A model generated the notes under the pieces. That model was not told the DNA's origin and did no database searches. It worked only from the letters and a program-made list of their open reading frames with translations. From NCBI GenBank assembly GCA_025774865.1, contig JALGZO010000171.1:1-16901 (forward strand): a stretch of DNA of 16,901 bases. Reading direction: 5' to 3'. A program made the position numbers and the translations under genes. Positions 1 to 7,257 of the stretch are shown here, in pieces. How positions within the stretch are numbered: position 1 is the stretch's first letter; every line of letters begins with the position of its first letter. Source of the stretch: a bacterium. Lineage in GTDB: Bacteria > ARS69.

Positions 1-18
1 TCATCCGGAGGTCGCCGC

Positions 19-2085
19 ATGTTCTGTCGATTCCCAGTCGCCACGACGGTGATCCTCGCCGCGTGGCTCGCATCGAGTCCCGCGTTCGGCGCTCCCGGCG
101 CGGTCTGGTCCGAGCACCATCCCCGCGACAAGTTCGTCGGCGACGAGGCACTACGCGACGTACGGGACCCCCTCGCGAATCACCGGGCGCGTGCGGATCG
201 ATCGAACGTCCTTCGCGGCAACTTCGAGAACTGTCCCCATGATTACGACGTACTTCACTACGATCTGAGCTTTTACGAGCTCAACGAACTGGCTGGCGCC
301 CTCGACGCGGTGGTGGTGATCGATTTCGAGTCTCGCGTCGACAACCTGGCTTCGATCGATCTCGACCTCACGTCGCAGCTGACGGTGTCCAGCGTGCTCC
401 TGGACTCCACGACCCCGCTCGCGTTCAGCCACGTCGGCGACGTGCTGAACGTGCAGTTCGTCGCGCTGCCCGACTCCGGGGACGTCGTCTCGATCGACGT
501 GGCGTACTCCGGGCCGCCTTGGAACGAAGGTGGCGGTGGGTTCGGCGGCTTCTGGTTTCAGCTCGTGCCCAAGAACGCGTTCTCGATGGGAGTGGGCCTC
601 AATGCCGACCCCCCTTCGATGGGGCGCGCGTGGTTCCCGGGCTGGGACTGGCCGTGCGACAAGGCGACGGTCTCGCTTCACATCGAGACGAACTTCAACC
701 GCGTCGGCGTGGGAAACGGCACGCTCGTGGGCAAGGATTCCACCGCCACTCACCACACGTGGCACTGGCAGCACGACTACCAGATATCCACCTATCTCAT
801 CGCCGTGTCGGTCGCGAAGTACCAGGTACTTTCCGACTCGATCGTCACCGACCCTCGCATCGACGTCTATCACCACCCGCAGGTCGCGGCGGAAGCACCG
901 GTCAGTTTTCAGTACACGGACTTGATGATGGAAGCGTTCGAAACACGCCTCGGGCCGTACCCCTTCCAAGAGTTCCGATTCATGACCACGACGAAGGGGG
1001 ACATGGAGCATCAGACCAGCGTGAGTCACCTGTACACGCTGGTGAACGGGACGAACTCCTTCGACGATATTCTCGCGCACGAGATGGCACACATGTGGTT
1101 CGGAGATTGTGTCACCTACGGCGATTGGCGGGACGTCTGGCTTTCCGAAGGTTTCGCGACCTACGGTGAGGCGGCGTTCCGCGAATACCAGAGCGGTACC
1201 GCCGAGTACCACTGGTACATGTCGAACCTCGTCATGAACCGAGTGATCAACTCGGGGGTGACCGACGGCGTGTACGATCCGTCGTTTAAGTGGGGCGTCG
1301 AGGCGTACGAGAAGGGTGCGAGCGTGCTTCACATGCTGCGAGGCATCCTCGACGACGACGTACTCTTCTGGCAGGTGCTGCAGGACTACCACGGGAACCA
1401 CGCGTACGGAAACGCGGTGACCACCGATTTCCTGGCCGACGTCGCCGCCACCGTCGGCCAGGACATGTCCTGGTTCTTCGATCCGTGGCTCTACGGAACC
1501 GGACACCCCGTCTACGAGTACGGCTGGTCGTGGGATGATGTGGGCGGCGGTCAGTATCAGGTGGACGTCACGATTCGCCAGGTCCAGGGCACCGGAACGC
1601 TCTTCGATGTCCCTCTCGACTTCCGCGTCCACACGGTTGCGGGGGACGAGGACTTCTCGGAGCGCATCGATCTGGCGGAGGAGACTGTCTCCTTCGTCGT
1701 GTCCGACGTTCCGACGGGATTGACCGTCGACCCGGACGATTGGGTGCTCGACGAGCAGCAGCTCGCCCCGACCTCGGTCGACTTCGGTCCCGACATCGCG
1801 GCGGCGCAGGCGCTGTCGCTCAAGGTACCGCGGCCGAACCCGTTCCGGATCCGAACCGAGATTCGATACTACGTGCCGACGACGGGTCCGATCGCGCTCG
1901 TCATTCACGATGTGGCCGGTCGCAAGGTCCGATCGCTCGTGGACGGTCCCGAGTCCGCCGGCTCCCGTAAGGTCTGGTGGGACCGGCGTACCGAGGACGG
2001 CACAAAAGTCGCCGCCGGAGTCTACTATTTGCGCCTCGAGGCCGCGGAGGGGACGCGCACCGAGAAGGTGGTGGTCCTCGACTGA
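19..2085 (+). CDS. Secreted M1-family zinc aminopeptidase with C-terminal FlgD/T9SS-like domain
   Basis: Predicted exported metallopeptidase that removes N-terminal residues from peptides outside the cytoplasm. The 688-residue product has a signal peptide at about residues 1-24 (cleavage near AFG|A). The gluzincin motif HEMAH is at 354-358, with the third zinc ligand E377 exactly 18 residues later, followed by GFATYGEA. The substrate-binding exopeptidase loop, usually GxMEN, reads GDMEH at 327-331. The likely transition-state tyrosine is Y430 in YEKGASVLHMLR. Residues from about 595 to 688 form a separate module with PNPF (606-609), VIHDVAGRKVRSL and GVYYLRL, as in FlgD Ig-like and T9SS-type sorting domains, so the enzyme may be secreted or held at the cell surface. 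GGAGG at 7-11, seven bases before the ATG, supports the start. Family identification is strong; peptide specificity is unknown. Confidence 0.93.
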   Translation: MFCRFPVATTVILAAWLASSPAFGAPGAVWSEHHPRDKFVGDEALRDVRDPLANHRARADRSNVLRGNFENCPHDYDVLHYDLSFYELNELAGALDAVVVIDFESRVDNLASIDLDLTSQLTVSSVLLDSTTPLAFSHVGDVLNVQFVALPDSGDVVSIDVAYSGPPWNEGGGGFGGFWFQLVPKNAFSMGVGLNADPPSMGRAWFPGWDWPCDKATVSLHIETNFNRVGVGNGTLVGKDSTATHHTWHWQHDYQISTYLIAVSVAKYQVLSDSIVTDPRIDVYHHPQVAAEAPVSFQYTDLMMEAFETRLGPYPFQEFRFMTTTKGDMEHQTSVSHLYTLVNGTNSFDDILAHEMAHMWFGDCVTYGDWRDVWLSEGFATYGEAAFREYQSGTAEYHWYMSNLVMNRVINSGVTDGVYDPSFKWGVEAYEKGASVLHMLRGILDDDVLFWQVLQDYHGNHAYGNAVTTDFLADVAATVGQDMSWFFDPWLYGTGHPVYEYGWSWDDVGGGQYQVDVTIRQVQGTGTLFDVPLDFRVHTVAGDEDFSERIDLAEETVSFVVSDVPTGLTVDPDDWVLDEQQLAPTSVDFGPDIAAAQALSLKVPRPNPFRIRTEIRYYVPTTGPIALVIHDVAGRKVRSLVDGPESAGSRKVWWDRRTEDGTKVAAGVYYLRLEAAEGTRTEKVVVLD

Positions 2086-2140
2086 GGTCGGATGCGGTAT
2101 GATGCCGGGGCTCGAAGGGACCTCCCCCGAGCGCGACGAG

Positions 2141-2149
2141 AGGAGGTGA
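2141..2149 (+). promoter_or_regulatory. Near-perfect Shine-Dalgarno for the 53-aa zinc-finger gene
   Basis: AGGAGGTGA matches nine consecutive bases of the consensus complement of the 16S rRNA 3' end. It lies three bases before GTG 2153. The upstream frame is closed by a TGA (2147-2149) inside this site, so the start of the downstream gene is fixed at 2153. Confidence 0.75.
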
Positions 2150-2152
2150 GTC

Positions 2153-2314
2153 GTGTCCGAGGCATCGGAAGCGAAGTCCGAACCGCGCTGGTGGTGCAAC
2201 TTCTGCGGTTACAAGACGGACGACCGCGACGCCTACCTCGCCCACAGCTGTCGCGAGGTCCTCGAGAGCCAGGGGAAGCCTCCGGGCTCCGGAACCCAAC
2301 GCCACTGCGGCTGA
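2153..2314 (+). CDS. Small putative zinc-finger protein (53 aa)
   Basis: Short gene starting at GTG and encoding 53 residues. A very acidic/basic N-terminus (SEASEAKSEPR) leads into WWCNFCGYKTDD and then AYLAHSC. C15, C18, H31 and C33 make a Cx2C-x12-HxC arrangement suited to one zinc ion, and the protein ends in HCG (51-53), which adds two more potential ligands. The near-perfect Shine-Dalgarno and the clean, cysteine-rich composition make it a credible gene despite its size. It sits 67 bases after the M1 peptidase and 85 bases before the sulfurtransferase on the same strand, so it may be co-transcribed with either. I do not recognise a named family. It could bind nucleic acid, act as a zinc-dependent adaptor, or relate to persulfide/metal handling by the neighbouring sulfurtransferase; that last idea is only a guess from context. 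Confidence 0.72.
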   Translation: MSEASEAKSEPRWWCNFCGYKTDDRDAYLAHSCREVLESQGKPPGSGTQRHCG

Positions 2315-2346
2315 TCACGGCGTTACCCCCGACCGGACGCCCGGCG

Positions 2347-2364
2347 GGCCGGAAGCAGCCGGCC
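2347..2364 (+). other. GC hairpin ahead of the sulfurtransferase gene
   Basis: GGCCGG, loop AAGCAG, CCGGCC: a perfect 6-bp stem in the 85-base gap after the zinc-finger gene, ending about 24 bases before the next Shine-Dalgarno. There is no T-tract, so it is a weak terminator candidate. It may instead be an mRNA processing or stability element, or chance in high-GC sequence. Confidence 0.3.
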
Positions 2365-2399
2365 TTCGTCGACTGCATGTCAATGTCAGAGGAGCGAAT

Positions 2400-3242
2400 A
2401 TGACTGGGGAATACGCGCACCCGGAGACCCTCGTCGACGTGACGTGGGTGCAGGACAATCTCGGGACTGCGAACGTGAGGCTCGTCGAGGTGGATGTGGA
2501 TCCGTCCCTCTACGAGAAGGGACACGTTGAAGGTGCAGTGGGCTGGAACTGGGAGACGGATCTCTGCGATCCCGTGCGGCGCGACGTCCTCGCGCGGGAG
2601 GACTTCGAAAAGCTCTGCTCCGCGGCCGGGATCACGCCCGACACCACCGTCGTTCTGTACGGTGACTCCAACAACTGGTTCGCGTGCTGGGCGTTGTGGG
2701 AGTTCAAGCTCTATGGACATCGGGACGTGCGGCTGATGAACGGTGGGCGGGTCAAGTGGGAGAAAGAGGGTCTCCCGTACGTGACCGACGTCCCTGCGCA
2801 TGAGAAGTCGAGCTACCGCGCGGGGCAGCCCGATCCGGATCTGCGCGCCTTCCGCCCGGAGGTCGAGGAGCGCGTCGCCGGCCGGGAAGTCAATCTCGTG
2901 GATGTACGATCGCCCGACGAGTTCACCGGCAAGATCATCGCTCCTCCGGGATTGATGGAGACGGCGCAGCGCGCTGGGCACATTCCGGGCGCGGTCAACG
3001 TGCCTTGGGCGATGGCGGCTCGGGAGGATGGCACGTTCAAGTCGGTGGCGGAGCTCAAGGAGCTGTACGACGATGCGGGCGTGATTCCCGCGCGGGACAC
3101 GATCGCGTACTGCCGGATCGGAGAGCGCTCCTCTCACACCTGGTTCGTTCTCAAGTACCTGTTGGGCTACGACAACGTGAAGAACTACGACGGCTCGTGG
3201 ACCGAGTGGGGGAACATCGTGGGGGCGCCGATCGAGAGGTGA
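2400..3242 (+). CDS. Thiosulfate sulfurtransferase (two-domain rhodanese, CysA type)
   Basis: Transfers the sulfane sulfur of thiosulfate (or possibly 3-mercaptopyruvate) to an acceptor such as cyanide or a protein thiol, through a cysteine persulfide; cytoplasmic, as no signal peptide is seen. The 280-residue protein is a tandem rhodanese. In the N-terminal domain the equivalent loop reads VVLYGDSNNWFACWALW, with aspartate in place of the catalytic cysteine, so that domain is structural. The C-terminal domain carries the active loop YCRIGERSSHTW with C238 as the persulfide cysteine, followed by YDGSWTEWGN. CRxGER is the loop of the mycobacterial CysA2-like and thiosulfate-preferring enzymes, not the CGSGVT loop of mercaptopyruvate enzymes. 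GGAG at 2391-2394, five bases before the ATG, supports the start. It ends seven bases before the convergent sulfatase-like gene. The acceptor is unknown. Confidence 0.92.
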   Translation: MTGEYAHPETLVDVTWVQDNLGTANVRLVEVDVDPSLYEKGHVEGAVGWNWETDLCDPVRRDVLAREDFEKLCSAAGITPDTTVVLYGDSNNWFACWALWEFKLYGHRDVRLMNGGRVKWEKEGLPYVTDVPAHEKSSYRAGQPDPDLRAFRPEVEERVAGREVNLVDVRSPDEFTGKIIAPPGLMETAQRAGHIPGAVNVPWAMAAREDGTFKSVAELKELYDDAGVIPARDTIAYCRIGERSSHTWFVLKYLLGYDNVKNYDGSWTEWGNIVGAPIER

Positions 3243-3249
3243 CGGCCCG

Positions 3250-4788
3250 TCAGCGGGAACCCGCCCCCGGGTCGCCTCGCTGCAGAGCCGCGCGGGCGAT
3301 GTCGCCGAAGCGTCCGTCCGGATCGAGCTCGAGAAGCCGCCGCCAGTGGGCGGCGGCTTCGTCGTACCGGCCGAGTCGTTCGTAGATCTGAGCGATGCTC
3401 ACGTGGCATCCCGTCGCCCGCGGGCGGATCTGCAGCGCCTCGTCGAGGAGGACCAGGGCCGGCTCGAACCGCTCGTCATTGACCAGAAGCTGAGCCAGGG
3501 CCTTGCGCGCTTCGACCGAGCGGGGATTCGCGGCGAGCGCTCCGGCCAGCGCCTCCTCTGCGCCGGCCCGGTTCTCCAGCTGCTTCTCGACGTTGGCCAG
3601 CTCCAGGTGGACGAGCTCCGGGCATCGCCCGGTGGCCACCGCTTCCCGAAACGTGGCCCGTGCTTCTTCGAGGCGCCCCGCGTCGCGCAACGCGCGAGCC
3701 AGGTGCTCGAGAGCGAAGCGGTTCGCGGGTTCCTCCTCGACGACCCGGCGAAGAGTGTCGACCGCCTCGCTCGGCCTCGCGTCGCGCAGCAACGTCAACC
3801 CGAGATTGATGCTGTCCACGATGGCCAGACGCAGATGAGGATCAGCCCCGGTTCGAAATGCGCGATCCCCGTCGACCTGGTGATCGTCGGTGCCACCCGC
3901 GACGTAGCCGAGCGATCGCAGCGCCTCCGCCTCGTCTGCGGACAGGTCTCGCGGGGCTGCCCGGAACGCCGTCGCCTCTTGCTTCGCCCATTCCTCCTCG
4001 AGGCCCTCCTTCAGGTCGGCCACGATCTCGGGGTGAGCGGCGGCGACGTTACGGACCTCGCCGGGATCGTCCACGATTCGATAGAGGCGATCCGAAGGTC
4101 CGGTGATGAGACGCCATCCGTTCTCCTCGCGACTGCGCAGCCCCGACCACCCGAAGTTGAAGTACGGATACAGGGTCTCTGCGTGCACGGGGGTCGGAGG
4201 GTCCGTCAGCTCCGGGGCGCTTCCGGGGTTGAGCTCGGGATCGAGGCCGAGGAGCGCGAGCAGGGTCGCGGGGATTCGCTCCACGGACACCGGGGCGGCC
4301 ACGAAGTCCGGCTCGTAGCTCCCCGTTCGAACCAGGATCGGGACACGGATCGTGGTGGTGTGAATGAGCGCTCCGTGTGTCGACTCGTCGTGGTCGGACA
4401 ACCCCTCTCCGTGGTCGGACGTCACCACGAGGCGGAGCTCGCGGCTCGTTCTTCGCCTCCGCAACGTCTCGAGCAGTCGCCCGACCTGCTGATCGACGAA
4501 CGCGACCTCGGCGCGGTAGGGGTCCCCGGGGTGGACGGACGGCCACGGAGGGGGCGCAGCGTAGTCCGCGTGCGGATCGAAGAAGTGCACCCAGAGAAAG
4601 AGCGGCACCTCGTGCTCCGGCGGCGGTCCCTTGCGTCCTTCGAACCACGGCTCCAGGCGATGGAGGGTCGTGTCAGCGGAGCGCTGCCGCATGCCGCCGA
4701 GCGCGTCGTCGCGAAGACCCAGCGCGCTGTCGTAGTGGTCGAATCCGCGGTTGAGTCCGAACCTCGCGAGCAACGGAAACGCGCTCAC
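3250..4788 (-). CDS. C-terminal part of frame-interrupted sulfatase-like/TPR protein
   Basis: Continuation of the sulfatase/alkaline-phosphatase-superfamily protein whose N-terminus is encoded at 4785-5168. The ORF opens at GTG 4788, overlapping the upstream stop as GTGA. Homology-like sequence (GWSTAAFV) continues upstream of that GTG in the same frame, which shows this is the second part of one gene and not an independent one. Within its 512 residues, HFFDPHADY (69-77) and the metal-binding TSDHGEGLSDH (123-133), then THGALIHTTTIRVP, are typical of the superfamily's C-terminal catalytic half. ALRSLGYVAGG near 289-299 closes the enzyme domain. Residues about 323-500 are tetratricopeptide-like helical pairs (for example GRLEEARATFREAV and GRYDEAAAHWRRLLELDP), probably for protein binding at the envelope. 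If the split is real, this part alone would lack the nucleophile. Confidence 0.82.
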   Translation of the reverse strand: MSAFPLLARFGLNRGFDHYDSALGLRDDALGGMRQRSADTTLHRLEPWFEGRKGPPPEHEVPLFLWVHFFDPHADYAAPPPWPSVHPGDPYRAEVAFVDQQVGRLLETLRRRRTSRELRLVVTSDHGEGLSDHDESTHGALIHTTTIRVPILVRTGSYEPDFVAAPVSVERIPATLLALLGLDPELNPGSAPELTDPPTPVHAETLYPYFNFGWSGLRSREENGWRLITGPSDRLYRIVDDPGEVRNVAAAHPEIVADLKEGLEEEWAKQEATAFRAAPRDLSADEAEALRSLGYVAGGTDDHQVDGDRAFRTGADPHLRLAIVDSINLGLTLLRDARPSEAVDTLRRVVEEEPANRFALEHLARALRDAGRLEEARATFREAVATGRCPELVHLELANVEKQLENRAGAEEALAGALAANPRSVEARKALAQLLVNDERFEPALVLLDEALQIRPRATGCHVSIAQIYERLGRYDEAAAHWRRLLELDPDGRFGDIARAALQRGDPGAGSR

Positions 4789-5168
4789 GAATGCAGCCGT
4801 CGACCAACCGTGGGCGCTGAGCCCAGCGTCACGCCGGCGGCCGGATCCAGACGGAAGATGCCGTTGTCGCGGACGCCGTGCGCCGCGGGTGGCAACCCCG
4901 TCATGATGGATGTGTGGGAAGGCAACGTGATCGGGGCCGGCGCCCTCCCTTCGAACGCGAGCGTACCACCGCGGGCGAGACGATCGAGGTGGGGCGTGCG
5001 CGCCTGCGGATCGCCGAGTGAACCCCAGCGGTCGCCCCGCAGCGTGTCGATGGTGAGAAGCAGCGCGTCGGCCTGGGGTACGTCGGTTCGCGAGCAGCCG
5101 AACGGGAGGAGCGCGACGAAGAGGAGCAGAGCCGGACGCTGGCGGCGGGGGCGGCGAAGTGCGGTCAA
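4785..5168 (-). CDS. N-terminal part of frame-interrupted lipoprotein sulfatase-like protein
   Basis: N-terminal third of a sulfatase/alkaline-phosphatase-superfamily enzyme. The TTG start at 5168 is supported by GGGGAG at 5180-5175, six bases upstream. A basic n-region, a hydrophobic stretch ([13 protein letters not shown]) and C25 suggest a lipoprotein, although the lipobox is atypical (PFGC). [14 protein letters not shown] contains the metal ligand D41. The nucleophile loop is [14 protein letters not shown]81-L-P-S-H stands where true sulfatases have Cys/Ser-x-Pro-x-Arg, so formylglycine formation is not expected and a threonine nucleophile or another phospho/sulfo-ester chemistry is possible. 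[18 protein letters not shown] follows the family pattern, then the frame shifts and ends in an unrelated tail ([12 protein letters not shown]). The ORF track of the family continues in the other frame at 4788 and downstream. Break: missing or extra bases near 4822-4827, by true mutation or assembly error. Confidence 0.82.
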   Translation of the reverse strand: MTALRRPRRQRPALLLFVALLPFGCSRTDVPQADALLLTIDTLRGDRWGSLGDPQARTPHLDRLARGGTLAFEGRAPAPITLPSHTSIMTGLPPAAHGVRDNGIFRLDPAAGVTLGSAPTVGRRLHS

Positions 5169-5323
5169 GCGTGGCTCCCCAGGCGGATGCTCCGGTCGGG
5201 ACCCGCCCCGGATGGCGGAACGATCAGAAAGGTAGGGATCGGGCGTCGCGAGTCAAGGTGGGAGTCTTCCCGCGGCGCTTCTCCTCGCGTATCCTGGCGC
5301 CGAGCCATTCCCCGGGAGTCGAA
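5169..5323. promoter_or_regulatory. Divergent gap between the sulfatase-like gene and ispG
   Basis: 155 bases that should carry the promoters of both divergent genes. A -10-like TATCCT lies near 5290-5295 on the + strand, without a clear -35. No operator-like repeat was recognised. Confidence 0.35.
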
Positions 5324-6568
5324 ATGTCGCCAGTGCGCCGCCGCCAGACGCCGACCGTCCGGATCGGCCCGGTGCCGGTCGGGTCGGATCACCCGATCGT
5401 CGTCCAGTCGATGACGAATACGGACACCGCCGACGCGGCGGCCACGGCGGAGCAGGTCAGACTCCTCGCGGAGGCCGGTTCGGAGATCGTTCGCATCACG
5501 GTCAACACGCGGGCGGCCGCCGAGAGGGTTCCCGAGATCGCCTCTCGCCTGAGGGACGCCGGGGAGGGCGACGTGCCGCTCATCGGCGACTTTCACTTCA
5601 ACGGTCACGTCCTGCTGCGGGAGTATCCTGAGTGTGCGGATGAGCTGGCCAAGTACCGGATCAATCCCGGCAACGTGGGATCGGGCCAGCGGCACGACGA
5701 GAACTTCGCGACGATGATCCGGGTCGCGATCGACCACGGGAAGCCCGTCCGCATCGGCGTGAACTGGGGGTCGCTCGACCAGGAGCTCCTCACGCAGAGG
5801 ATGGACGAGAACTCGCATCGCTCGGAGCCGCACGCCGCGCGCGACGTGATGCTCGACACGATGGTGGAAAGCGCTTTGCGGTCGGCCGAGCGCGCCGAAG
5901 AGATCGGGCTCGCGCACGATCACATCGTGCTCTCCGTGAAGATGTCCGGGGTGCAGGACGTGATCGACGCGTACGAGCGGCTCGCGACCGCGACTGACCT
6001 GCCCCTGCACGTCGGTCTCACCGAGGCGGGGCTCGGCGCGCGCGCGGTCGTGACGACGACGGCGGCGCTCTCCGTCTTGCTGCAGCGCGGCATCGGGGAC
6101 ACCGTCCGCGCGAGCCTCACCCCGAGCCCGGGAGGTGATCGCGCCGAGGAAGTGCGGCTCTGCCGGTACGTCCTCCAGGCGCTCGGCTTCCGCCACTTCG
6201 CACCGCAGGTGGCGGCGTGCCCCGGCTGCGGGCGAACGACTAGCACGCTGTTCCAATCCATGGCGGAAGAGATCCAGGGGTGGTTGGAGGAGCGCATGCC
6301 CGAATGGAAGTCTCGGTACCCGGGAGTCGAAGAGCTGCGGGTCGCCGTGATGGGTTGCATCGTCAACGGGCCGGGCGAGTCCAAGCACGCGCACGTCGGA
6401 ATCTCGCTCCCGGGGACCGGTGAGGCGCCGAAGGCACCGGTCTTCGTCGACGGTGAGAAGCGCACGACCCTTCAAGGACCGGAGATCGTCCACGATTTTC
6501 TGGCCCTTCTGGACGAGTACGTGGAAGCGCGCTACGGCGGGGCACTCTCCGGGGTCCACGAGGACTGA
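5324..6568 (+). CDS. ispG: 4-hydroxy-3-methylbut-2-enyl diphosphate synthase (flavodoxin/ferredoxin) IspG
   Basis: Cytoplasmic iron-sulfur enzyme of the MEP isoprenoid pathway. It reductively opens 2-C-methyl-D-erythritol 2,4-cyclodiphosphate to HMBPP, just before IspH. The 414-residue product has the N-terminal TIM-barrel signature [19 protein letters not shown], then ETLADIDGDFHF-type barrel strands (here [13 protein letters not shown]), and [10 protein letters not shown]. The C-terminal 4Fe-4S ligands are C299 and C302 (CPGCGRTTS), C345 and E352 (GCIVNGPGE), followed by [10 protein letters not shown]. All ligands are present, so it should be active. GGGAG at 5314-5318, five bases before the ATG, supports this start; the frame stays open upstream to 5159 but without family similarity. 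It is longer than the 372-residue E. coli enzyme, as in several other phyla. It is divergent from the sulfatase-like gene and ends 13 bases from the convergent NTPase gene. Confidence 0.97.
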   Translation: MSPVRRRQTPTVRIGPVPVGSDHPIVVQSMTNTDTADAAATAEQVRLLAEAGSEIVRITVNTRAAAERVPEIASRLRDAGEGDVPLIGDFHFNGHVLLREYPECADELAKYRINPGNVGSGQRHDENFATMIRVAIDHGKPVRIGVNWGSLDQELLTQRMDENSHRSEPHAARDVMLDTMVESALRSAERAEEIGLAHDHIVLSVKMSGVQDVIDAYERLATATDLPLHVGLTEAGLGARAVVTTTAALSVLLQRGIGDTVRASLTPSPGGDRAEEVRLCRYVLQALGFRHFAPQVAACPGCGRTTSTLFQSMAEEIQGWLEERMPEWKSRYPGVEELRVAVMGCIVNGPGESKHAHVGISLPGTGEAPKAPVFVDGEKRTTLQGPEIVHDFLALLDEYVEARYGGALSGVHED

Positions 6569-6581
6569 GCCGACCACCGGT

Positions 6582-7142
6582 TCAGCGCGGCTCGAACAAG
6601 CTCCGCTGCCGCGGTCGCGACGGGAACCCCAGCTTTCCCAGGATTTCCTCCACCCAGCCCTCCGGATCGTCCGGATCGAGCTCGTGCGCGGTCACTCCGA
6701 GATCGCGGATGAGATCTTCCAGGGTCACGTCGATCTCGCGTTGAAACACGAGATCCGTGTCGCGGGTTCCGTCGAACCGAGGAGGCTGCCAGAGCGGGAC
6801 TTTGAACAGGGCGCCGTAGGTGTCGCACCAGCGGCGCACCCACGGGTCGAGCTCCGCGCGTCGCCCCACGGCATGCACGAGGTACGCGTAGTTGTCGAGG
6901 ATCGAGCGATCGCAGACGACGACTTCCGAGCCGTTGGCTGCCCCGATCTCACGCGTGCACTGGGTGTGAAGAATCCACGATTGGGCGTCGAGCGTCGTGT
7001 CGCGATTGAGCGGCAGGGGGCAGTCTCGGGCGACCTCTTTCACGAGGTCCACCTGGAGGTCCAGACGCTTGAGCTTCGCGGCCAGCTCGAAGCACAGAGT
7101 GGTCTTTCCGACACCGTGGGTGCCGATGAGTGCGATCTTCAC
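6582..7142 (-). CDS. Small P-loop NTPase (AAA_28/NadR-kinase-like)
   Basis: Compact 186-residue cytoplasmic nucleotide-binding protein. The Walker A loop GTHGVGKTT occupies residues 7-15 directly at the N-terminus. VVCDRSILDNYAYL (about 94-107) is the Walker B-like strand with the DRS-x-DN pattern seen in NadR/Ttd14-like AAA_28 proteins and in nucleoside or nicotinamide riboside kinases. The C-terminal half is acidic and ends in a short basic tail. The start is GTG at 7142 with GGAG at 7151-7148, five bases away. It lies downstream of the inositol-phosphate synthase on the same strand, separated by 115 bases with a strong hairpin, so co-expression is uncertain. It may be a small-molecule kinase or a regulatory NTPase; the substrate cannot be read from the sequence. 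Confidence 0.85.
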   Translation of the reverse strand: MKIALIGTHGVGKTTLCFELAAKLKRLDLQVDLVKEVARDCPLPLNRDTTLDAQSWILHTQCTREIGAANGSEVVVCDRSILDNYAYLVHAVGRRAELDPWVRRWCDTYGALFKVPLWQPPRFDGTRDTDLVFQREIDVTLEDLIRDLGVTAHELDPDDPEGWVEEILGKLGFPSRPRQRSLFEPR

Positions 7143-7224
7143 GGCGGCTCCGAGGATGCGTGGAGCCGAGGTTAGCGCGTCGACAGGGACCGGCCAAGCG
7201 CAGACTCCGGGCCCCGGCGGGGCG

Positions 7225-7248
7225 GGCGCGGGGTCGGAGCCCCGCGCC
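7225..7248 (-). terminator. Strong GC hairpin just after the inositol-phosphate synthase gene
   Basis: A nine-base-pair uninterrupted stem (GGCGCGGGG on the - strand, loop of six, CCCCGCGCC) starts nine bases after the ino1 stop codon. It is GC-only and lacks a downstream T-tract, so it is a non-canonical terminator or an mRNA 3'-end stabiliser. It may uncouple ino1 from the NTPase gene behind it. Confidence 0.5.
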
Positions 7249-7257
7249 GCCCGGCCC

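Noticed and set aside
2102-2149. Fifteen-codon leader ORF ahead of the zinc-finger gene
   Set aside because: Its ATG has no ribosome-binding site and its stop lies inside the next Shine-Dalgarno; probably chance, although translational coupling cannot be excluded.
151-2199. Long antisense ORF (682 codons) opposite the M1 peptidase gene
   Set aside because: It has no recognisable motifs and is rich in Arg/His/Val, as expected for a shadow frame of a GC-rich gene. The sense strand carries complete M1 motifs.
4815-4832. Programmed -1 frameshift in the sulfatase-like gene
   Set aside because: There is no X-XXY-YYZ slippery heptamer at the break and no supporting pseudoknot that I can see. Mutation or sequence error is simpler.
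3346-5235. Long + strand ORF (629 codons) across the sulfatase-like gene
   Set aside because: Composition is Arg/Gly/Leu-rich with no domains. The - strand encodes clear superfamily motifs and TPRs.
5165-6577. Long antisense ORF (470 codons) opposite ispG
   Set aside because: Shadow of ispG, whose iron-sulfur ligands and barrel motifs are complete on the + strand.
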